A stretch of DNA of 64,000 bases from Vulcanimicrobium alpinum (GCF_027923555.1 NZ_AP025523.1:3166484-3230483); one strand, 5' to 3'; numbered from the stretch's first letter, positions 15,898 to 25,499 are shown. Numbers and translations are program-made. Notes: generated by a model not told the origin, from the sequence alone.

Positions 15898-17115
15898 TTA
15901 GGCTGCTCGTCTGTCTCGTTTTACGGCGGCCGGCTTGGCCACCGTCGTTGCTTTCCATTCGAAGTATTCGGTCATGTCGAAGTAGGCTCGGCTTAACCAT
16001 TCGTCGTTTTGCTCGGAGAGTAACGCGCCGACCATGCGAATCGCTGCGGCGTCGTTTGGGAAAATGCGAATGACTTTCTCCCGGCGACGAATCTCTTCAT
16101 TGAGCCGCTCTTGCATGTTGCTCGTGCGCAGTCGCCGACGATATTTCTCCGGCAGCGGCAAGATCGCAAACATGTCTTCGAACGCTCCTTCCAAGCACAC
16201 GCACGACTTCGGCGCTGTTTCTGCGAAGCGGGCCATGAATTCCGCATATCGACGCTCAGCCTCTTTGCGATCAGTTGCGAGAAAGATCAGCCGAGCTGCA
16301 GCGGTTACGTTTTCGCGTTCTTTCTTGGGCGCGTGATCGAGCAAGTTCTTCATCACGTGGAACTGGCAGCGCTGCCATGTCGCGCCGACGAATTGCTTGG
16401 CGATCGCCTCGCGTAAGCCCGAGTGATTGTCGGAGACGGCAACGTCGACGCCGTGCAAGCCGCGTGCTTTGAGGCCGCGAAAGAACTCGTTCCACGTCGC
16501 AAAGCTCTCCGAATCGCCGATCGAAAGACCAAGGATTTCTCGGTATCCGTCAGCGCGAATGCCGCTCGCGATGAGGAGCGCTTTGCTGACGACGCTCTTG
16601 TCGGTGCGCACCTTCGTAAAGAGCGCGTCAACGATGATGAACGGGTACGCCGCATCAAGCCGACGATTCAAGAATCCCGCGACCGGCTCGTCAAGGGCCT
16701 TCGCGAGGCGACTGACCGTCGACTTCGAAAACGACGTCCCACACAGACCTTCGGTTATCCGCGTGACCTTCCGCGTCGAGACGCCGTTGACGACCATCTC
16801 CATCAGGCCCACGACAAAGGCTTGTTCGCTGCGGCGATAACGCTCAAAGATGTCGGTTGAGAAGCTGCCGTCGCGCGTTTGCGGCACGCGCAGGACCAGC
16901 GATCCGACGCGGGTCGAGAGCTGTCGATCGCGATACCCATTCCGATAGCCCTCCCGTTCTTGACAGCGTTCGTACCGCTCGGCGCCCAGATGATCGCGCA
17001 TCTGCGCCTCGAGCACTTGGTTCAAAATCGTTTCGACGAGCTTCCCGAGCGCCGCAGGTTGATCGAGCAACGCTGGAATCGCGTCGCGGGATAGGGTAAG
17101 ATCGTAATCGGCCAC
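15898..17115 (-). CDS. IS256-family transposase, copy 2
   Basis: 405 residues, the same protein as at 6507-7724, with the same DDE residues (Asp163, Asp229, Glu341) and CxxH block. DNA differs at a small number of mostly silent positions (for example the run around 16063 and 16137), showing some time since the duplication. It remains open although an ISL3 element has separated it from its right terminal repeat. Confidence 0.95.
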   Translation of the reverse strand: MADYDLTLSRDAIPALLDQPAALGKLVETILNQVLEAQMRDHLGAERYERCQEREGYRNGYRDRQLSTRVGSLVLRVPQTRDGSFSTDIFERYRRSEQAFVVGLMEMVVNGVSTRKVTRITEGLCGTSFSKSTVSRLAKALDEPVAGFLNRRLDAAYPFIIVDALFTKVRTDKSVVSKALLIASGIRADGYREILGLSIGDSESFATWNEFFRGLKARGLHGVDVAVSDNHSGLREAIAKQFVGATWQRCQFHVMKNLLDHAPKKERENVTAAARLIFLATDRKEAERRYAEFMARFAETAPKSCVCLEGAFEDMFAILPLPEKYRRRLRTSNMQERLNEEIRRREKVIRIFPNDAAAIRMVGALLSEQNDEWLSRAYFDMTEYFEWKATTVAKPAAVKRDRRAA

Positions 17116-17192
17116 CGTTCCGGTCCTTTCGATTGAAGTGTTGTCAACGTCAATCTTCGAACCGGAGCGGTGGCTACCCGCCCGCTGAATTT

Positions 17193-17200
17193 ACATCAAT
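17193..17200. repeat. 8-bp target duplication of ISL3 copy 1, left (partner 18497-18504)
   Basis: ACATCAAT flanks both ends of the ISL3 element; the uninterrupted IS256 copy 1 carries this 8-mer once at the equivalent place. Confidence 0.94.
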
Positions 17201-18496
17201 GGCGCTTCAGGACTTCGGGTGGGCGGGCAAGAGGTCGAGCCCACCACAGTGGAATAGAATCGCCGCTGCAAATCGGCCCTCATTGCGATAGCCGCGCGCG
17301 CGGAATTTGATCATTTGGATCTTGCTGTTGAGGCTCTCGGCTGCCGCATTGGTGATCGGCTTGCGAATGTACGTGATGATGTTCGCAAAGTGACGTTTGA
17401 GCGTGCGCGCGACGCTGATCATTTCGGGCAATTGAGAGTGCGTCGCCCACCGGTACCAATCGGCAAAGAAACGACGCGCTGCGGACTCACGCCGATATCG
17501 CCAGAACTCCGTAAAGTGCTCCTTCATCGACCACGCGCGGCCAAGGCGTTTGTACTGGCTCCGCAAGGCGCTCAGATCACGTCGTTCGTCGCGGTCGAGA
17601 TTCGCAAACGAGCGCAACCAGGAATACTTAGTCCCTTTCAATGCCGTTCGGTCGAGCGTCTTGTCACGCATCATCGCTCGACGAGTGAGATCGACGGCTT
17701 TGGTGAGATATGCCGTGATGTGGTACTTATCGAAGACGATCTTCCGTGCCGCATCGGGCACGTGTGCTACGGTCGACTCGAAGTACGGCTGCCACATATC
17801 CATCGCGATGCCCTCAATGGCATGAAGTTGTTCGTGCGAAAGGCCGTCGTAGAAAGCGTCAATCGATTCGCGCTTGCGACCGCGACCGACCCACAGGACC
17901 TCGCCGCGGTCCAAGTCGGACACGATCGTGAAGTACCGATGCCGCTTTTTGACGGCCTTCTCGTCGATGCCGAGATGCCGCACAAGACGTGGCAGTCGCC
18001 GCTGCTTACCGCGCTCGACCGCCCGGAGCATAATGGAATCGACTTGCTCCCAGCTGATGCCCAAGCGACGCGCGACCGCCGCGACGGACATCTCGAGTAG
18101 GAGGGCGATCGCCAAACGCTCGAAGCGCGACGTAAACTCGGTGCGACCGCTTGACCAGGGAATCGCAACGGTCGTGACGCCGTGCTCGGGACAATCGATC
18201 CGGGGTACGGAGGCGTGCAAGAAAAGTTGGTCGCCGGCCAGATCGAGGTCACGCCAGACGCGCTCGCGATGATCGTGCTTGGGGCACTCCCGATCGCATT
18301 TTGGACAGCGACCCGCGCCTTGCCATTCAAGCCGAACATCGACCCGATTTCGCTCGAGATCGAGCTTTGATTCGGTCACGTCCCAAGGATCTTCGACGCG
18401 CAGCAACCCGCGGATGAATTCGGTGTCTCGCATGGCGTAGCATTACGACGGCCGACCGATTTCCTCTCGCCCGCCCACTACAAAACCGGAAGACCC
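17201..18496 (-). mobile_element. ISL3-family element, copy 1 (1296 bp)
   Basis: Ends defined by the 8-bp duplication, the size known for ISL3. Terminal inverted repeats start GGCGCTTCAGGACTTCGGG (17201) and GGGTCTTCCGGTTTTGTAG (reverse complement from 18496), both followed by TGGGCGGG, with about 19 of 27 positions matching. Carries one transposase on the minus strand. Copy 2 at 32234-33529 has the same length and appears identical wherever compared. Confidence 0.95.
17207..18433 (-). CDS. ISL3-family transposase, copy 1
   Basis: 408 residues, complete. N-terminal zinc ribbon with Cys43, Cys46, Cys50 and His53 in CPKCDRECPKHD, an HTH region (about 115-150, VARRLGISWEQVDSI), then the ISL3 DDE core beginning LGIDEKAVKKRHRY, with DMWQPY around the second Asp and NAAAESLNSKIQ around the Glu. 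Amino-acid sequence identical to the copy at 32297-33523, which implies a recent transposition. Confidence 0.96.
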   Translation of the reverse strand: MRDTEFIRGLLRVEDPWDVTESKLDLERNRVDVRLEWQGAGRCPKCDRECPKHDHRERVWRDLDLAGDQLFLHASVPRIDCPEHGVTTVAIPWSSGRTEFTSRFERLAIALLLEMSVAAVARRLGISWEQVDSIMLRAVERGKQRRLPRLVRHLGIDEKAVKKRHRYFTIVSDLDRGEVLWVGRGRKRESIDAFYDGLSHEQLHAIEGIAMDMWQPYFESTVAHVPDAARKIVFDKYHITAYLTKAVDLTRRAMMRDKTLDRTALKGTKYSWLRSFANLDRDERRDLSALRSQYKRLGRAWSMKEHFTEFWRYRRESAARRFFADWYRWATHSQLPEMISVARTLKRHFANIITYIRKPITNAAAESLNSKIQMIKFRARGYRNEGRFAAAILFHCGGLDLLPAHPKS

Positions 18497-18603
18497 ACAT
18501 CAATTATAGGGACTCTGCCCGCGGCCGTTCCTTCCGCCGATCGCTTTGAAAGGCTCCTTGCATGTTTCACGTCGCCATGTTCCATTTCGACTTCGCTGTA
18601 ATT

Positions 18604-19971
18604 GATCGTGTCCCCAGCCGTGGTGTACGAGCGGTGGCTCGGCGAGGGTAGCGCTCAGCCGTTAATCACGGCGGAGAGCTTGGCGGGCTGATTATCGCTG
18701 ACGGCACTGAGTCCTTCGAGTTGCATGTAGCGCCGCTGCAGTTGCCATTCGTCGTTCTGTTCCAGTAGGAGCGCACCGACGAGGCGTACGATGGCAGCAT
18801 CGTTCGGGAAGATACCGACGACATCGGTGCGCCGCTTGATCTCCGCGTTGACCCGTTCGAGCGGATTGGTTGAGGCGATCTGCTTGCGGTGCGCCTTGGG
18901 AAAGTCCATGTACGCGAGCACGTCGTTCTCGGCGTCGTCCATCATCGCCGCGAGCTTCGGGAACTTCTGCCGAAGCTGCTCGGAGACGATACGCCATTGC
19001 TCGTGCGCAGCTTCCGCTGTCTCTTGCGCGAATACCGTGTTGATCAACGCGAGGACCATCTGCCGTTGCCCTTTACCCGCATGTGCGAGCGCGTTTCGCA
19101 TAAAATGCACGCGGCAGCGCTGCCACGTTGCTTTGAATACTTTCGCGATGGCCGCTTTCAGGCCGACATGCGAGTCGGAAATGACGAGCTTGACACCGCG
19201 CAATCCGCGGCGGCTCAAGCTGCGAAGAAAGTCGATCCAGAACGGCTCTGCTTCGCTCGGACCAACCGCGAGGCCCAACAATTCCCGTGTCCCATCGGTG
19301 TTTACGCCGACGGCCAGTATCACGGCGACCGAGACGATGCGTCCGCCGGAGCGCGTCTTCACGTACGTCGCGTCGATCCAAAGATAGGGCCAGTCGCCTT
19401 CGATCGGCCGGGTAAGAAATGCGTTCACGCGTTCGTCGATCTCTTCGCACAGCCGTGAGACCTGACTCTTGGAGATGCCTGTCATCCCCATCGCCTTGAC
19501 GAGCTCGTCGACCGAGCGCGTGGAGATGCCCTGGATGTAGGCCTCTTGGATGACGGCGGTGAGCGCCTTCTCCGCCGTGCGGCGCGGCTCGAGGAACGCG
19601 GGGAAGTAGCTACCTTTGCGCAACTTGGGGATGCGCAGTCCGATCGTGCCGGAACGCGTCTCCCATTGGCGCTCGCGGAAGCCGTTGCGGGCGTTCTGTC
19701 GGCCGGGGCCGCGCTCGCCGTAGGGCAAGCCGCAGAGTTCCTCAACATCGATCTCCATGATCCGCTGCGCGGCGTACTGGAGCATCTCGCGAACGAAGTC
19801 GACGTCGCCGCCCTTTTCGACGAGCTCGGAAAGTGCGATACTGGGTTTGGCCATCGTGGATCCCTTTCGGTCGGTTATTTGTTGCAAAAACAACCTTCGC
19901 CGAAAGCCACGATGGCCGCTCTCTATGCTACAAGGGCGACCCTCTCATACACCACGGGCCGGGACACGATC
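18604..19971 (-). mobile_element. IS256-family element of a second type (1368 bp)
   Basis: Long terminal inverted repeats: left GATCGTGTCCCCAGCCGTGG (18604) and right (reverse complement from 19971) GATCGTGTCCCGGCCCGTGG, continuing TGTA(C/T)GAG on both sides. No matching target duplication is seen, so the surroundings may have recombined. The transposase gene is intact. Confidence 0.88.
18655..19854 (-). CDS. IS256-family transposase, second type
   Basis: 399 residues from ATG 19854 ([10 protein letters not shown]); the open frame reaches an upstream start at 19893, but a GGGATCC-type leader and family alignment favour the internal ATG. DDE residues in [21 protein letters not shown] and [10 protein letters not shown], then [10 protein letters not shown] and [14 protein letters not shown] block present. 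Only distantly related to the 405-residue transposases at 6.5 and 15.9 kb. A decayed relative lies at 32144-33599. Confidence 0.95.
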   Translation of the reverse strand: MAKPSIALSELVEKGGDVDFVREMLQYAAQRIMEIDVEELCGLPYGERGPGRQNARNGFRERQWETRSGTIGLRIPKLRKGSYFPAFLEPRRTAEKALTAVIQEAYIQGISTRSVDELVKAMGMTGISKSQVSRLCEEIDERVNAFLTRPIEGDWPYLWIDATYVKTRSGGRIVSVAVILAVGVNTDGTRELLGLAVGPSEAEPFWIDFLRSLSRRGLRGVKLVISDSHVGLKAAIAKVFKATWQRCRVHFMRNALAHAGKGQRQMVLALINTVFAQETAEAAHEQWRIVSEQLRQKFPKLAAMMDDAENDVLAYMDFPKAHRKQIASTNPLERVNAEIKRRTDVVGIFPNDAAIVRLVGALLLEQNDEWQLQRRYMQLEGLSAVSDNQPAKLSAVING

Positions 19972-20046
19972 CGCCGGGCCGAGCGAGCGCGACGAACTGA
20001 TCCGATCAATGCTCGCGCGCGCGACATCGTAGGTCACAAGGTCCCT

Positions 20047-20291
20047 CGACCGCGAAGCCAATCGAACAATCCGCTCAGCTCCGACAATGCGCGACTACGA
20101 AAAGAGCACGAACGGCTCGAGCGGCGCTTGGCCAAAGCCGAAAGAACGACCGACGCGTTGGGAAAAGCGCACGCGCCCTTGCAGATAATCGCCGGCGAGA
20201 GCGAAACGGATAACGAGCGGTCGAAGTCGTCGTGAATACGGTGGTAGCATATCTCGGCAAGGGCGCTTCAAAAGCATACCTCAACGAGAAA
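20047..20291 (+). pseudogene. Fragment of an IS3-family orfA/orfB
   Basis: The frame up to 20235 encodes the OrfA coiled-coil tail (HERLERRLAKAERTTDALGK, compare ARLERKLAKSERTVAALGK at 5.9 kb). A GTGA overlap leads into an OrfB N-terminus (MNTVVAYLGKGASKAYLN, compare MNDLATVVGRRYASRILN). The HTH part and the catalytic core are missing. The surrounding longer frame is an artefact antisense to the IS256 transposase. Confidence 0.78.
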
Positions 20292-20302
20292 TTTCTCCGT
20301 GC

Positions 20303-21475
20303 TCAAGGTGTCGTTGTGGCCTTGCGAGTCGCCTCTTTCGGTTCACTCGCGCGATCGCGTGTTGCTGCCAGCAGTGCGTTCGCGCGTGGCTCCGGCGGAA
20401 AGAGCCGCTCGGCCGCGACGCGCAGGATCCCCGCAATCGGAATCGAGAGCAGCGCGCCGAGGATACCGAAGGCCTCGCTCCCGAGCAGGAGTGAGACGAA
20501 AATGACGAGCGGCGTGACCCCGACCGAGCGCGCCACATAAATCGGTACGAGCACGTTCTGCTGAACGCCGATGATCACGGCGAAGAGCACGCCGACAATG
20601 ATCGTCTTCACGAGCCCAACGGTGAAGAACGAGATCACGAGTATTGGAATGACGGCGACGATCGGGCCGATGAGTGGCACGATGCTGACGATTCCGGCGA
20701 GGAGCCCGAGCAGGAGCGCAAAGGGTATGCCGACAGCGATAAGAACGATCGTGCCCGCGACGGCCACAACGAGCGCAAGCAGGATCTGGCCGCGCACGAA
20801 GCCGCCGATCACCTCATCGACGTCGTTCATAAAGGATAAGGCCTGCGGACGGTAGCGAGCTGGCACCAAGCGCGTTGCGAAGGCCTGGATTCCTGCAAGG
20901 TCGCCGAGGATGATTAGCGTGAGGCCGAGGATTAGGGCGACGCTGATGAGCAGCGCCGTCGTCCCGCTGAGAATTGCCAAGGTCTGCGTTCCGAACCCGG
21001 CGGCGACGCCGCCCAGCAGTGTCCCCAACTTACCGGCGTTTGCCGCGATCGCCATTCGTGCGCTAGTCGGAAGGCGGCTCAGGAGCGGTGAGTGCGTCGG
21101 GTCTGCGATTTGCTGCTGTGTCTGGGTGACGAGGTGCGGGTAGTCGCGGCTGAACACTTGGACTTGGCTCGCAATTGCCGGTGCGAGCCAAGCGAGGGCG
21201 CCAAGCACGAGAACTCCCAGCATCACATAAACGAGAATGACAGCGAGTGGCACGGGAAGTCGCCGGGCTGCAAGCCATTTCACTGGCGGGTACACCGCAT
21301 ACGCGAAGAGGATCGCGAAAACGATCTCCATGAGCGTTGTATGAACTCGATCGAAGACGGTTGCGACCATGCCCAGAAGCACGACGATGACTAGCACGAT
21401 TGCCGCGACGAGAAACGCCTTGATGAGGCGGCGTGTCGTCGGGTCGAACAAGCTTGAACCGGTCGGCATGCTCAT
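20303..21475 (-). CDS. AI-2E family (TqsA/PerM-like) membrane permease
   Basis: 390 residues with about eight membrane segments: one near the N-terminus (about 20-40), FAILFAYAVYPPVKWL (about 53-68), a long central hydrophilic domain (about 115-165), and a C-terminal cluster with IVSIVPLIGPIVAVIPIL and GVQQNVLVPIYVARSVGV, both family signatures. Members include the E. coli AI-2 exporter TqsA and ion or antiport proteins, so the substrate cannot be told from sequence. It is a lone gene between IS fragments, with a charged C-terminal tail. Confidence 0.88.
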   Translation of the reverse strand: MSMPTGSSLFDPTTRRLIKAFLVAAIVLVIVVLLGMVATVFDRVHTTLMEIVFAILFAYAVYPPVKWLAARRLPVPLAVILVYVMLGVLVLGALAWLAPAIASQVQVFSRDYPHLVTQTQQQIADPTHSPLLSRLPTSARMAIAANAGKLGTLLGGVAAGFGTQTLAILSGTTALLISVALILGLTLIILGDLAGIQAFATRLVPARYRPQALSFMNDVDEVIGGFVRGQILLALVVAVAGTIVLIAVGIPFALLLGLLAGIVSIVPLIGPIVAVIPILVISFFTVGLVKTIIVGVLFAVIIGVQQNVLVPIYVARSVGVTPLVIFVSLLLGSEAFGILGALLSIPIAGILRVAAERLFPPEPRANALLAATRDRASEPKEATRKATTTP

Positions 21476-21542
21476 GTTTTGCGTGGCCTTTCAGTACCGG
21501 ATGGAACGGCGGCGGAAATTCGAACCCGTAGCGGCAGTCAGA

Positions 21543-22707
21543 TGTACTAGCTACTATGTGATCTGACAGTCGTACGATCTTGCGGTAGTGTCAGATAGGT
21601 TGGGTTTCAGTCTAAGCGATCTGTTTCTCTTTCGCAAGGGAGACACTGTCGACGAATGTCTGCATCGGCGTCTTGCCGTAGCACCAGCGTCCTTGATGCG
21701 GACGCTGCGTGTTGTACTCCTCGGTCCACGCATCGAGGTCCCGCTGCAGTTGCTCGAGCGACGTGTAGATCGTCTTGCGAAACGCGATCCGATAAAACTC
21801 ATCAAGCATCGTTTTGTGAAAACGCTCGACGATGCCGTTGGTCTGCGGATGGCGTGCCTTCGTTCGGGTGTGGTCGATGTCTTCGATCGCCAGGTAGAGC
21901 TCGTACGGATGTCCCTCACGCCCGCAAAACTCCGTGCCGCGGTCGGTCAGGATCCGTTGCAACGTAATCCCGTACTCTTCGTATAGCGGTAACACGCGAT
22001 CGTTGAGCAGGTCGGCCGCAGTGATTGGTGTCTTGTCCAAATAGAGCTTCGCGACGCCCACCTTCGCATAGGTGTCGATGAAGGTCTGCTGGTAGATGCG
22101 GCCGACGCCCTTCATCGTCCCAACGAAGAAGGTGTCCTGCGCGCCGCAGTAGCCGGGGCACTCACTCTCGAACTCGCCGTGCGCTTCTTTCTCGAGCTTG
22201 GCACGCTCCAGCGCGACGACTTGCGCCTCAGTCAGGACGAGCCCATCTTGGGCGCTCTTTGCTTCCAGCGCTTTGAGCCGTTTCTTCATCGTCTCAAGAT
22301 CGTGTCGCAGCCACACCCCGCGAAGTCCCGCCGGCGACATACGCATCCCACGCTTGGCGAGCTCGTTCGCTGCGCGCACTTGACCGTACGCAGGGAACTC
22401 GATCGCAAGATCGACAATCGCATCCTCGACTTCGGGAGCAATGCGGTTCTTGAGGTTCGGCTTTCGCTTGGTGATCTCGGCCAAGGCCAGATCGCCGCCC
22501 GTCTCGTAGAGGTCTTTGAAACGGTAGAAGCTATCACGGCTGTAACCCATCACGCGGCAGGCTTCAGTCACATTTCCGAGCTGCTTGCCGAGCTGGAGTA
22601 GGCCCACTTTCGCCTTGATGACTTTTCGGTCGCTGTTCATGGATGGCTCCTCAGGAGGATTCACCACCGGTATTCGACAACCGTCAGATCAAATCCTGAC
22701 TTCTACA
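21543..22707 (-). mobile_element. IS481-family element (1165 bp)
   Basis: Inverted ends TGTACTAGCTACTATGTGAT (21543) and TGTAGAAGTCAGGATTTGAT (reverse complement from 22707), both continuing CTGAC. A 7-bp duplication AGTCAGA flanks it (21536-21542 and 22708-22714). Carries one transposase. Its left 87 bases recur at 31942-32028 on the far side of the hydrogenase-type island. Confidence 0.9.
21612..22640 (-). CDS. IS481-family transposase
   Basis: 342 residues from ATG 22640 ([11 protein letters not shown]), preferred to an upstream start at 22667. N-terminal HTH region (about 10-60, [20 protein letters not shown]), a second HTH (about 75-115), then rve-type DDE core with [24 protein letters not shown] and a late [14 protein letters not shown], ending [11 protein letters not shown]. 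Catalytic residues are present and the frame is intact. Confidence 0.93.
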   Translation of the reverse strand: MNSDRKVIKAKVGLLQLGKQLGNVTEACRVMGYSRDSFYRFKDLYETGGDLALAEITKRKPNLKNRIAPEVEDAIVDLAIEFPAYGQVRAANELAKRGMRMSPAGLRGVWLRHDLETMKKRLKALEAKSAQDGLVLTEAQVVALERAKLEKEAHGEFESECPGYCGAQDTFFVGTMKGVGRIYQQTFIDTYAKVGVAKLYLDKTPITAADLLNDRVLPLYEEYGITLQRILTDRGTEFCGREGHPYELYLAIEDIDHTRTKARHPQTNGIVERFHKTMLDEFYRIAFRKTIYTSLEQLQRDLDAWTEEYNTQRPHQGRWCYGKTPMQTFVDSVSLAKEKQIA

Positions 22708-22714
22708 AGTCAGA

Positions 22715-22853
22715 AATTGAGCCTGTGTCACCGTGCGCTTCGTTGTCTGTCTGCGCTTTCTCGAGGGCAGCGATCTGCGATTCGGTCAGCACCAAACCGT
22801 CTTGCGCGCTCCTGACTTCGAGCGCTTTGAGACGCCAATCAATCATAGCGACT
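22715..22853 (-). pseudogene. Fragment of an older IS481-family transposase
   Basis: A minus-strand frame reads [19 protein letters not shown] and continues AALEKAQTDNEAHG, matching residues near 135-170 of the adjacent intact transposase ([19 protein letters not shown]), with several substitutions. No start or catalytic core. The intact IS481 lies immediately beside it, so the newer copy probably inserted into or next to the old one. Confidence 0.8.
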
Positions 22854-22859
22854 CGCGAC

Positions 22860-23300
22860 CAGCGCGCGAGCCGCAACCATATCGGCAGCAAAAGGGCTAA
22901 CCGCTTTGTCGCCTTTCGGATCGCGCCTTCCCGCTTGCACGCCTGTTCGGCCCGAGCCGAAACTAACGTCCTGACTCTTCAGCGTTTCGTCGCCGCAAAT
23001 CCCATCCGCCGCATTTGGTTCGATGGTGACCTTGCACCGAATCAACCAGGCGGTGGCCGAAAGAGCAGCCGGTCCTTTTCGCAGGGCTCGAGCATGAGAT
23101 CCGTCTCCGCCTTGCCGTAGGCGCGGCAGCCGCAAGTCCATGTCACGGTTACCTCCGGGGTGGTTCCGCCGTGGCGCCGATCCGTCAGGGCTGTCCCAAG
23201 AACTAATACGAGCGACGAAAATGAATACGGTCCACCGACGCTGCGATGCGGCACGGCGGTCCGATACAGAAGGAACACGACTTCTCCTGTATGTTTAGAG
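22860..23300. other. Decayed or noncoding stretch upstream of the hydrogenase-type island
   Basis: About 440 bases. The minus strand has pieces of open frame in shifting phases (for example around 22840-23140) that read like a worn gene but match nothing I recognise. Composition becomes AT-richer toward 23300, where the promoter/operator of the arsR-type gene lies. Confidence 0.4.
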
Positions 23301-23320
23301 TATAGCAATATCCTAATATA
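23301..23320 (+). promoter_or_regulatory. AT-rich imperfect palindrome, probable ArsR operator/promoter
   Basis: TATAGCAATATCCTAATATA matches its own reverse complement at 12 of 20 positions and ends 5 bases before the ATG of the regulator gene. In a genome this GC-rich, a 20-bp AT block is striking. No Shine-Dalgarno sequence separates it from the ATG, so the transcript may be leaderless or very short-leadered. Regulator binding is inferred from position. Confidence 0.55.
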
Positions 23321-23325
23321 ACTGC

Positions 23326-23643
23326 ATGTACGAGACCCAGGCCGCGTTCTTCCGGGTCCTGGCCAGCCCATTGCGAATCCGCATCCTGGAGGCCCTGCGG
23401 GTCGGGCCGGTCAGCGTTCGCGATTTGCGGGTGAATCTCGGCGTGGAGCAGGCGACCCTCTCGCAACACCTCGGCATCCTGCGCGCGCATGATCTCGTGC
23501 GCGCCGAACGGCGGGGCCCCGTCGTCGTATACGAAATCCGCCACGCCGCGATTTCGACCGTCCTCGATTCCGCGCGCGGTCTTTTCGACAGCCAATTGGG
23601 CGCGGTGCGAACCGCTCTTGAAACCTTACGCGCCGAAGCGTGA
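23326..23643 (+). CDS. ArsR-family regulator heading the hydrogenase-type operon
   Basis: 105 residues, winged-helix. FFRVLASPLRIRILEAL (about 8-24) and VEQATLSQHLGILRAHDLV (about 43-61, recognition helix) are family hallmarks. It has no cysteine at all, so neither the metal-thiolate site of ArsR/SmtB nor the dithiol of SqrR/BigR can exist here. The stop overlaps hyfB (GTGA), so it is made from the operon it presumably controls. Close paralogue of the regulator at 31254-31580. As I recall, M. tuberculosis Rv0081 is a similar ArsR-type protein heading a similar operon. Confidence 0.88.
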   Translation: MYETQAAFFRVLASPLRIRILEALRVGPVSVRDLRVNLGVEQATLSQHLGILRAHDLVRAERRGPVVVYEIRHAAISTVLDSARGLFDSQLGAVRTALETLRAEA

Positions 23644-25499
23644 AGCCGCTTTCGGGTCTCGCGACCGCCTCCGTCGGTGCGGCGTCGCTGGTCTTCGCCT
23701 GGCTCGCACTGACGGTGCAGCCGGACTTCGCCCACGCAGGCTCGGCGGTGCCCGGGTTCGCCCTCGACTGGGGACTCGTTCCATTGGCCGCCCCGTTCTA
23801 TGCGCTGCTCGGTGCGCTCACGATCGCGGTCGCCATCTGGAACGGCCCGGAGGGCCGCTACGGTTGGGGAATCGCGGGCTTCGCCGCGGCGATGGGCGCC
23901 GTGCTGATGGCCCGCTCAGTCGCTGCGTTCATGCTGGCTTGGGAACTCATGGCACTGGCCTCCGTTGTGCTGGTCGCGGCGCACAGCGAGTTGCGGGCCG
24001 TTCGGCGCGCGGCGTTCTCGTATCTCATCATCAGCCAGGCGGGCGCGCTCGGGATTCTGGGCGCGTTGTGCATTCTCGCAGCGAACGCCGGGGGCACATC
24101 GTTCGCGGTCATCGCGAAGGCGGCGCCGCATCTGCCCGGAGCGTGGCGGAGTGCGGCACTGGGGCTCGCGCTGTTCGGTTTCGGCTCCAAGGCCGGACTG
24201 TTTCCGCTCCACTTCTGGTTGCCGCGCGCCCATCCCGTCGCGCCCCCCAACGGCTCCGCGATGCTATCCGGGGCAATGCTCAAGGTCGCCGTGTTCGGTC
24301 TCATCCTTGTCTTCTTCAGTCTCGCCGCGCCGGCCGGCACGACGTGGGCGATTGTCGTGATCGCGGTCGGGGCGGTCAGTGCGCTCGGCGGCATCCTGTA
24401 TGCGGCGGTCGACTCGGATTTCAAACGGCTGCTCGCCTATAGTTCCATCGAGCACACCGGTATTATTTGCGTCGCAATCGGCGCGGCGGTGCTGTTTGCG
24501 AAGTCGAGTGCGGCGCTCAGTGCGGCGGCATTGACCGCGGCGCTTTTCCACGCCGTCAACCACTCATTGTTCAAGGGCACACTGTTCCTGGCCGCTGGGC
24601 GGGTGGCAAACGTCGCGGGCACCGTAGATCTCGACCGGCTGGGCGGCCTGGCCGCCTCGATGCCGTGGACGTCCGCGGCGGTGTTCGTTGGGATGCTCGG
24701 GATCGTGGCGTTGCCCCCCTTGAACGGCTTCACCTCGGAATGGCTGCTGTTGCGGACGCTCGCGTCCGGCATGGACGTCGCCGACCCCGCTGCGCGGGCG
24801 GCCGCCGGTACGGCCGTTCTCGCTCTGGCCCTTACCGGCGGCATCGCGGCGGCATGTTTCGCGAAGGTCTACGGTCTCGCTTTTCTCGGGAGGCCGCGGC
24901 AGCCGCCCATGATCGCGCAGCGTGAAACCTTCGGCTGGCAGGCCGCGGGGACCGGCATCCTCGCGGCAGGCTGCGTCGCGTTCGGAGTCGCGCCCCTACT
25001 CGCTGTGTCGCCCCTGAGCCGGATTACCGCCGTCCTCGTCGGATCGCCGGATGGTGCGTTGCGGGACTTCGGCGTTCCGGCGACGCTCGGCGCCGTCCCG
25101 CTGATTGCCGTCCTTCCGATCCTTTGCGCCGTCGCGGCGTTGCTGCTGATGCGCGCGCGGCGAACGCGGTACGCACCGACGTGGGTGTGCGGTTCCACGC
25201 CGACGGCGCAGACGCAGTACACTGCGACGGCGTTTTCCAAACCGTTGCGACGGATATTCGCGTTCGTGCTTTTTCCGGAACACGAGAAGCGCATCGAGAT
25301 CGGCTCGTCCCCGTGGCTACCGAGCCGCATCGCCTATCGCACCAGCACCGCGTACGTTTTCGACGATGTCATGCGCTGGGCGAGCGTACGGATACTGATG
25401 ATGTCGCGACGCGGCCGTAGCGTGCAAAGCGGGCATCTGCGGCTGTACCTCGCGTACGCAGCCGCGGTGCTCGTTTTGATCGTCGTGGTCGCACGATGA
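23640..25499 (+). CDS. hyfB: HyfB/HycC-like antiporter-type membrane subunit
   Basis: 619 residues, about 15-16 membrane helices, NuoL/M/N (Mrp-antiporter) family. Seen: FGSKAGLFPLHFWLPRAHP (about 180-198) with the conserved Lys and proline-broken helix, FKRLLAYSSIEHTGI, HAVNHSLFKGTLFLAAG and PPLNGFTSEW, all typical of proton-translocating subunits. The C-terminus carries the HyfB/HycC-type extension with a WVCG motif and a terminal helix. GTG start overlaps the regulator stop. Probably forms one of two ion-pumping arms of the complex with HyfF. Confidence 0.88.
   Translation: MKPLSGLATASVGAASLVFAWLALTVQPDFAHAGSAVPGFALDWGLVPLAAPFYALLGALTIAVAIWNGPEGRYGWGIAGFAAAMGAVLMARSVAAFMLAWELMALASVVLVAAHSELRAVRRAAFSYLIISQAGALGILGALCILAANAGGTSFAVIAKAAPHLPGAWRSAALGLALFGFGSKAGLFPLHFWLPRAHPVAPPNGSAMLSGAMLKVAVFGLILVFFSLAAPAGTTWAIVVIAVGAVSALGGILYAAVDSDFKRLLAYSSIEHTGIICVAIGAAVLFAKSSAALSAAALTAALFHAVNHSLFKGTLFLAAGRVANVAGTVDLDRLGGLAASMPWTSAAVFVGMLGIVALPPLNGFTSEWLLLRTLASGMDVADPAARAAAGTAVLALALTGGIAAACFAKVYGLAFLGRPRQPPMIAQRETFGWQAAGTGILAAGCVAFGVAPLLAVSPLSRITAVLVGSPDGALRDFGVPATLGAVPLIAVLPILCAVAALLLMRARRTRYAPTWVCGSTPTAQTQYTATAFSKPLRRIFAFVLFPEHEKRIEIGSSPWLPSRIAYRTSTAYVFDDVMRWASVRILMMSRRGRSVQSGHLRLYLAYAAAVLVLIVVVAR

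Larger units (their letters stand above)
15851..18519 (-). mobile_element. IS256-family element, copy 2, interrupted by ISL3 copy 1
   Basis: Left end AGTCAAGTCCC at 15851 as in copy 1. The sequence runs to 17200 (ACATCAAT), is broken by a 1296-bp ISL3 element, and resumes ACATCAATTATAGGGACTCTGCC at 18497-18519. An 8-bp duplication CGCGGCCG flanks the whole (15843-15850 and 18520-18527). Only the noncoding right end is separated, so the transposase gene is intact, but the ends are now 2.7 kb apart. Confidence 0.92.

Noticed and set aside
21589-21629. IS481 left end placed at TGTCAGATAGG (21589)
   Set aside because: Matching inverted repeats and the 7-bp duplication AGTCAGA place the end at 21543.
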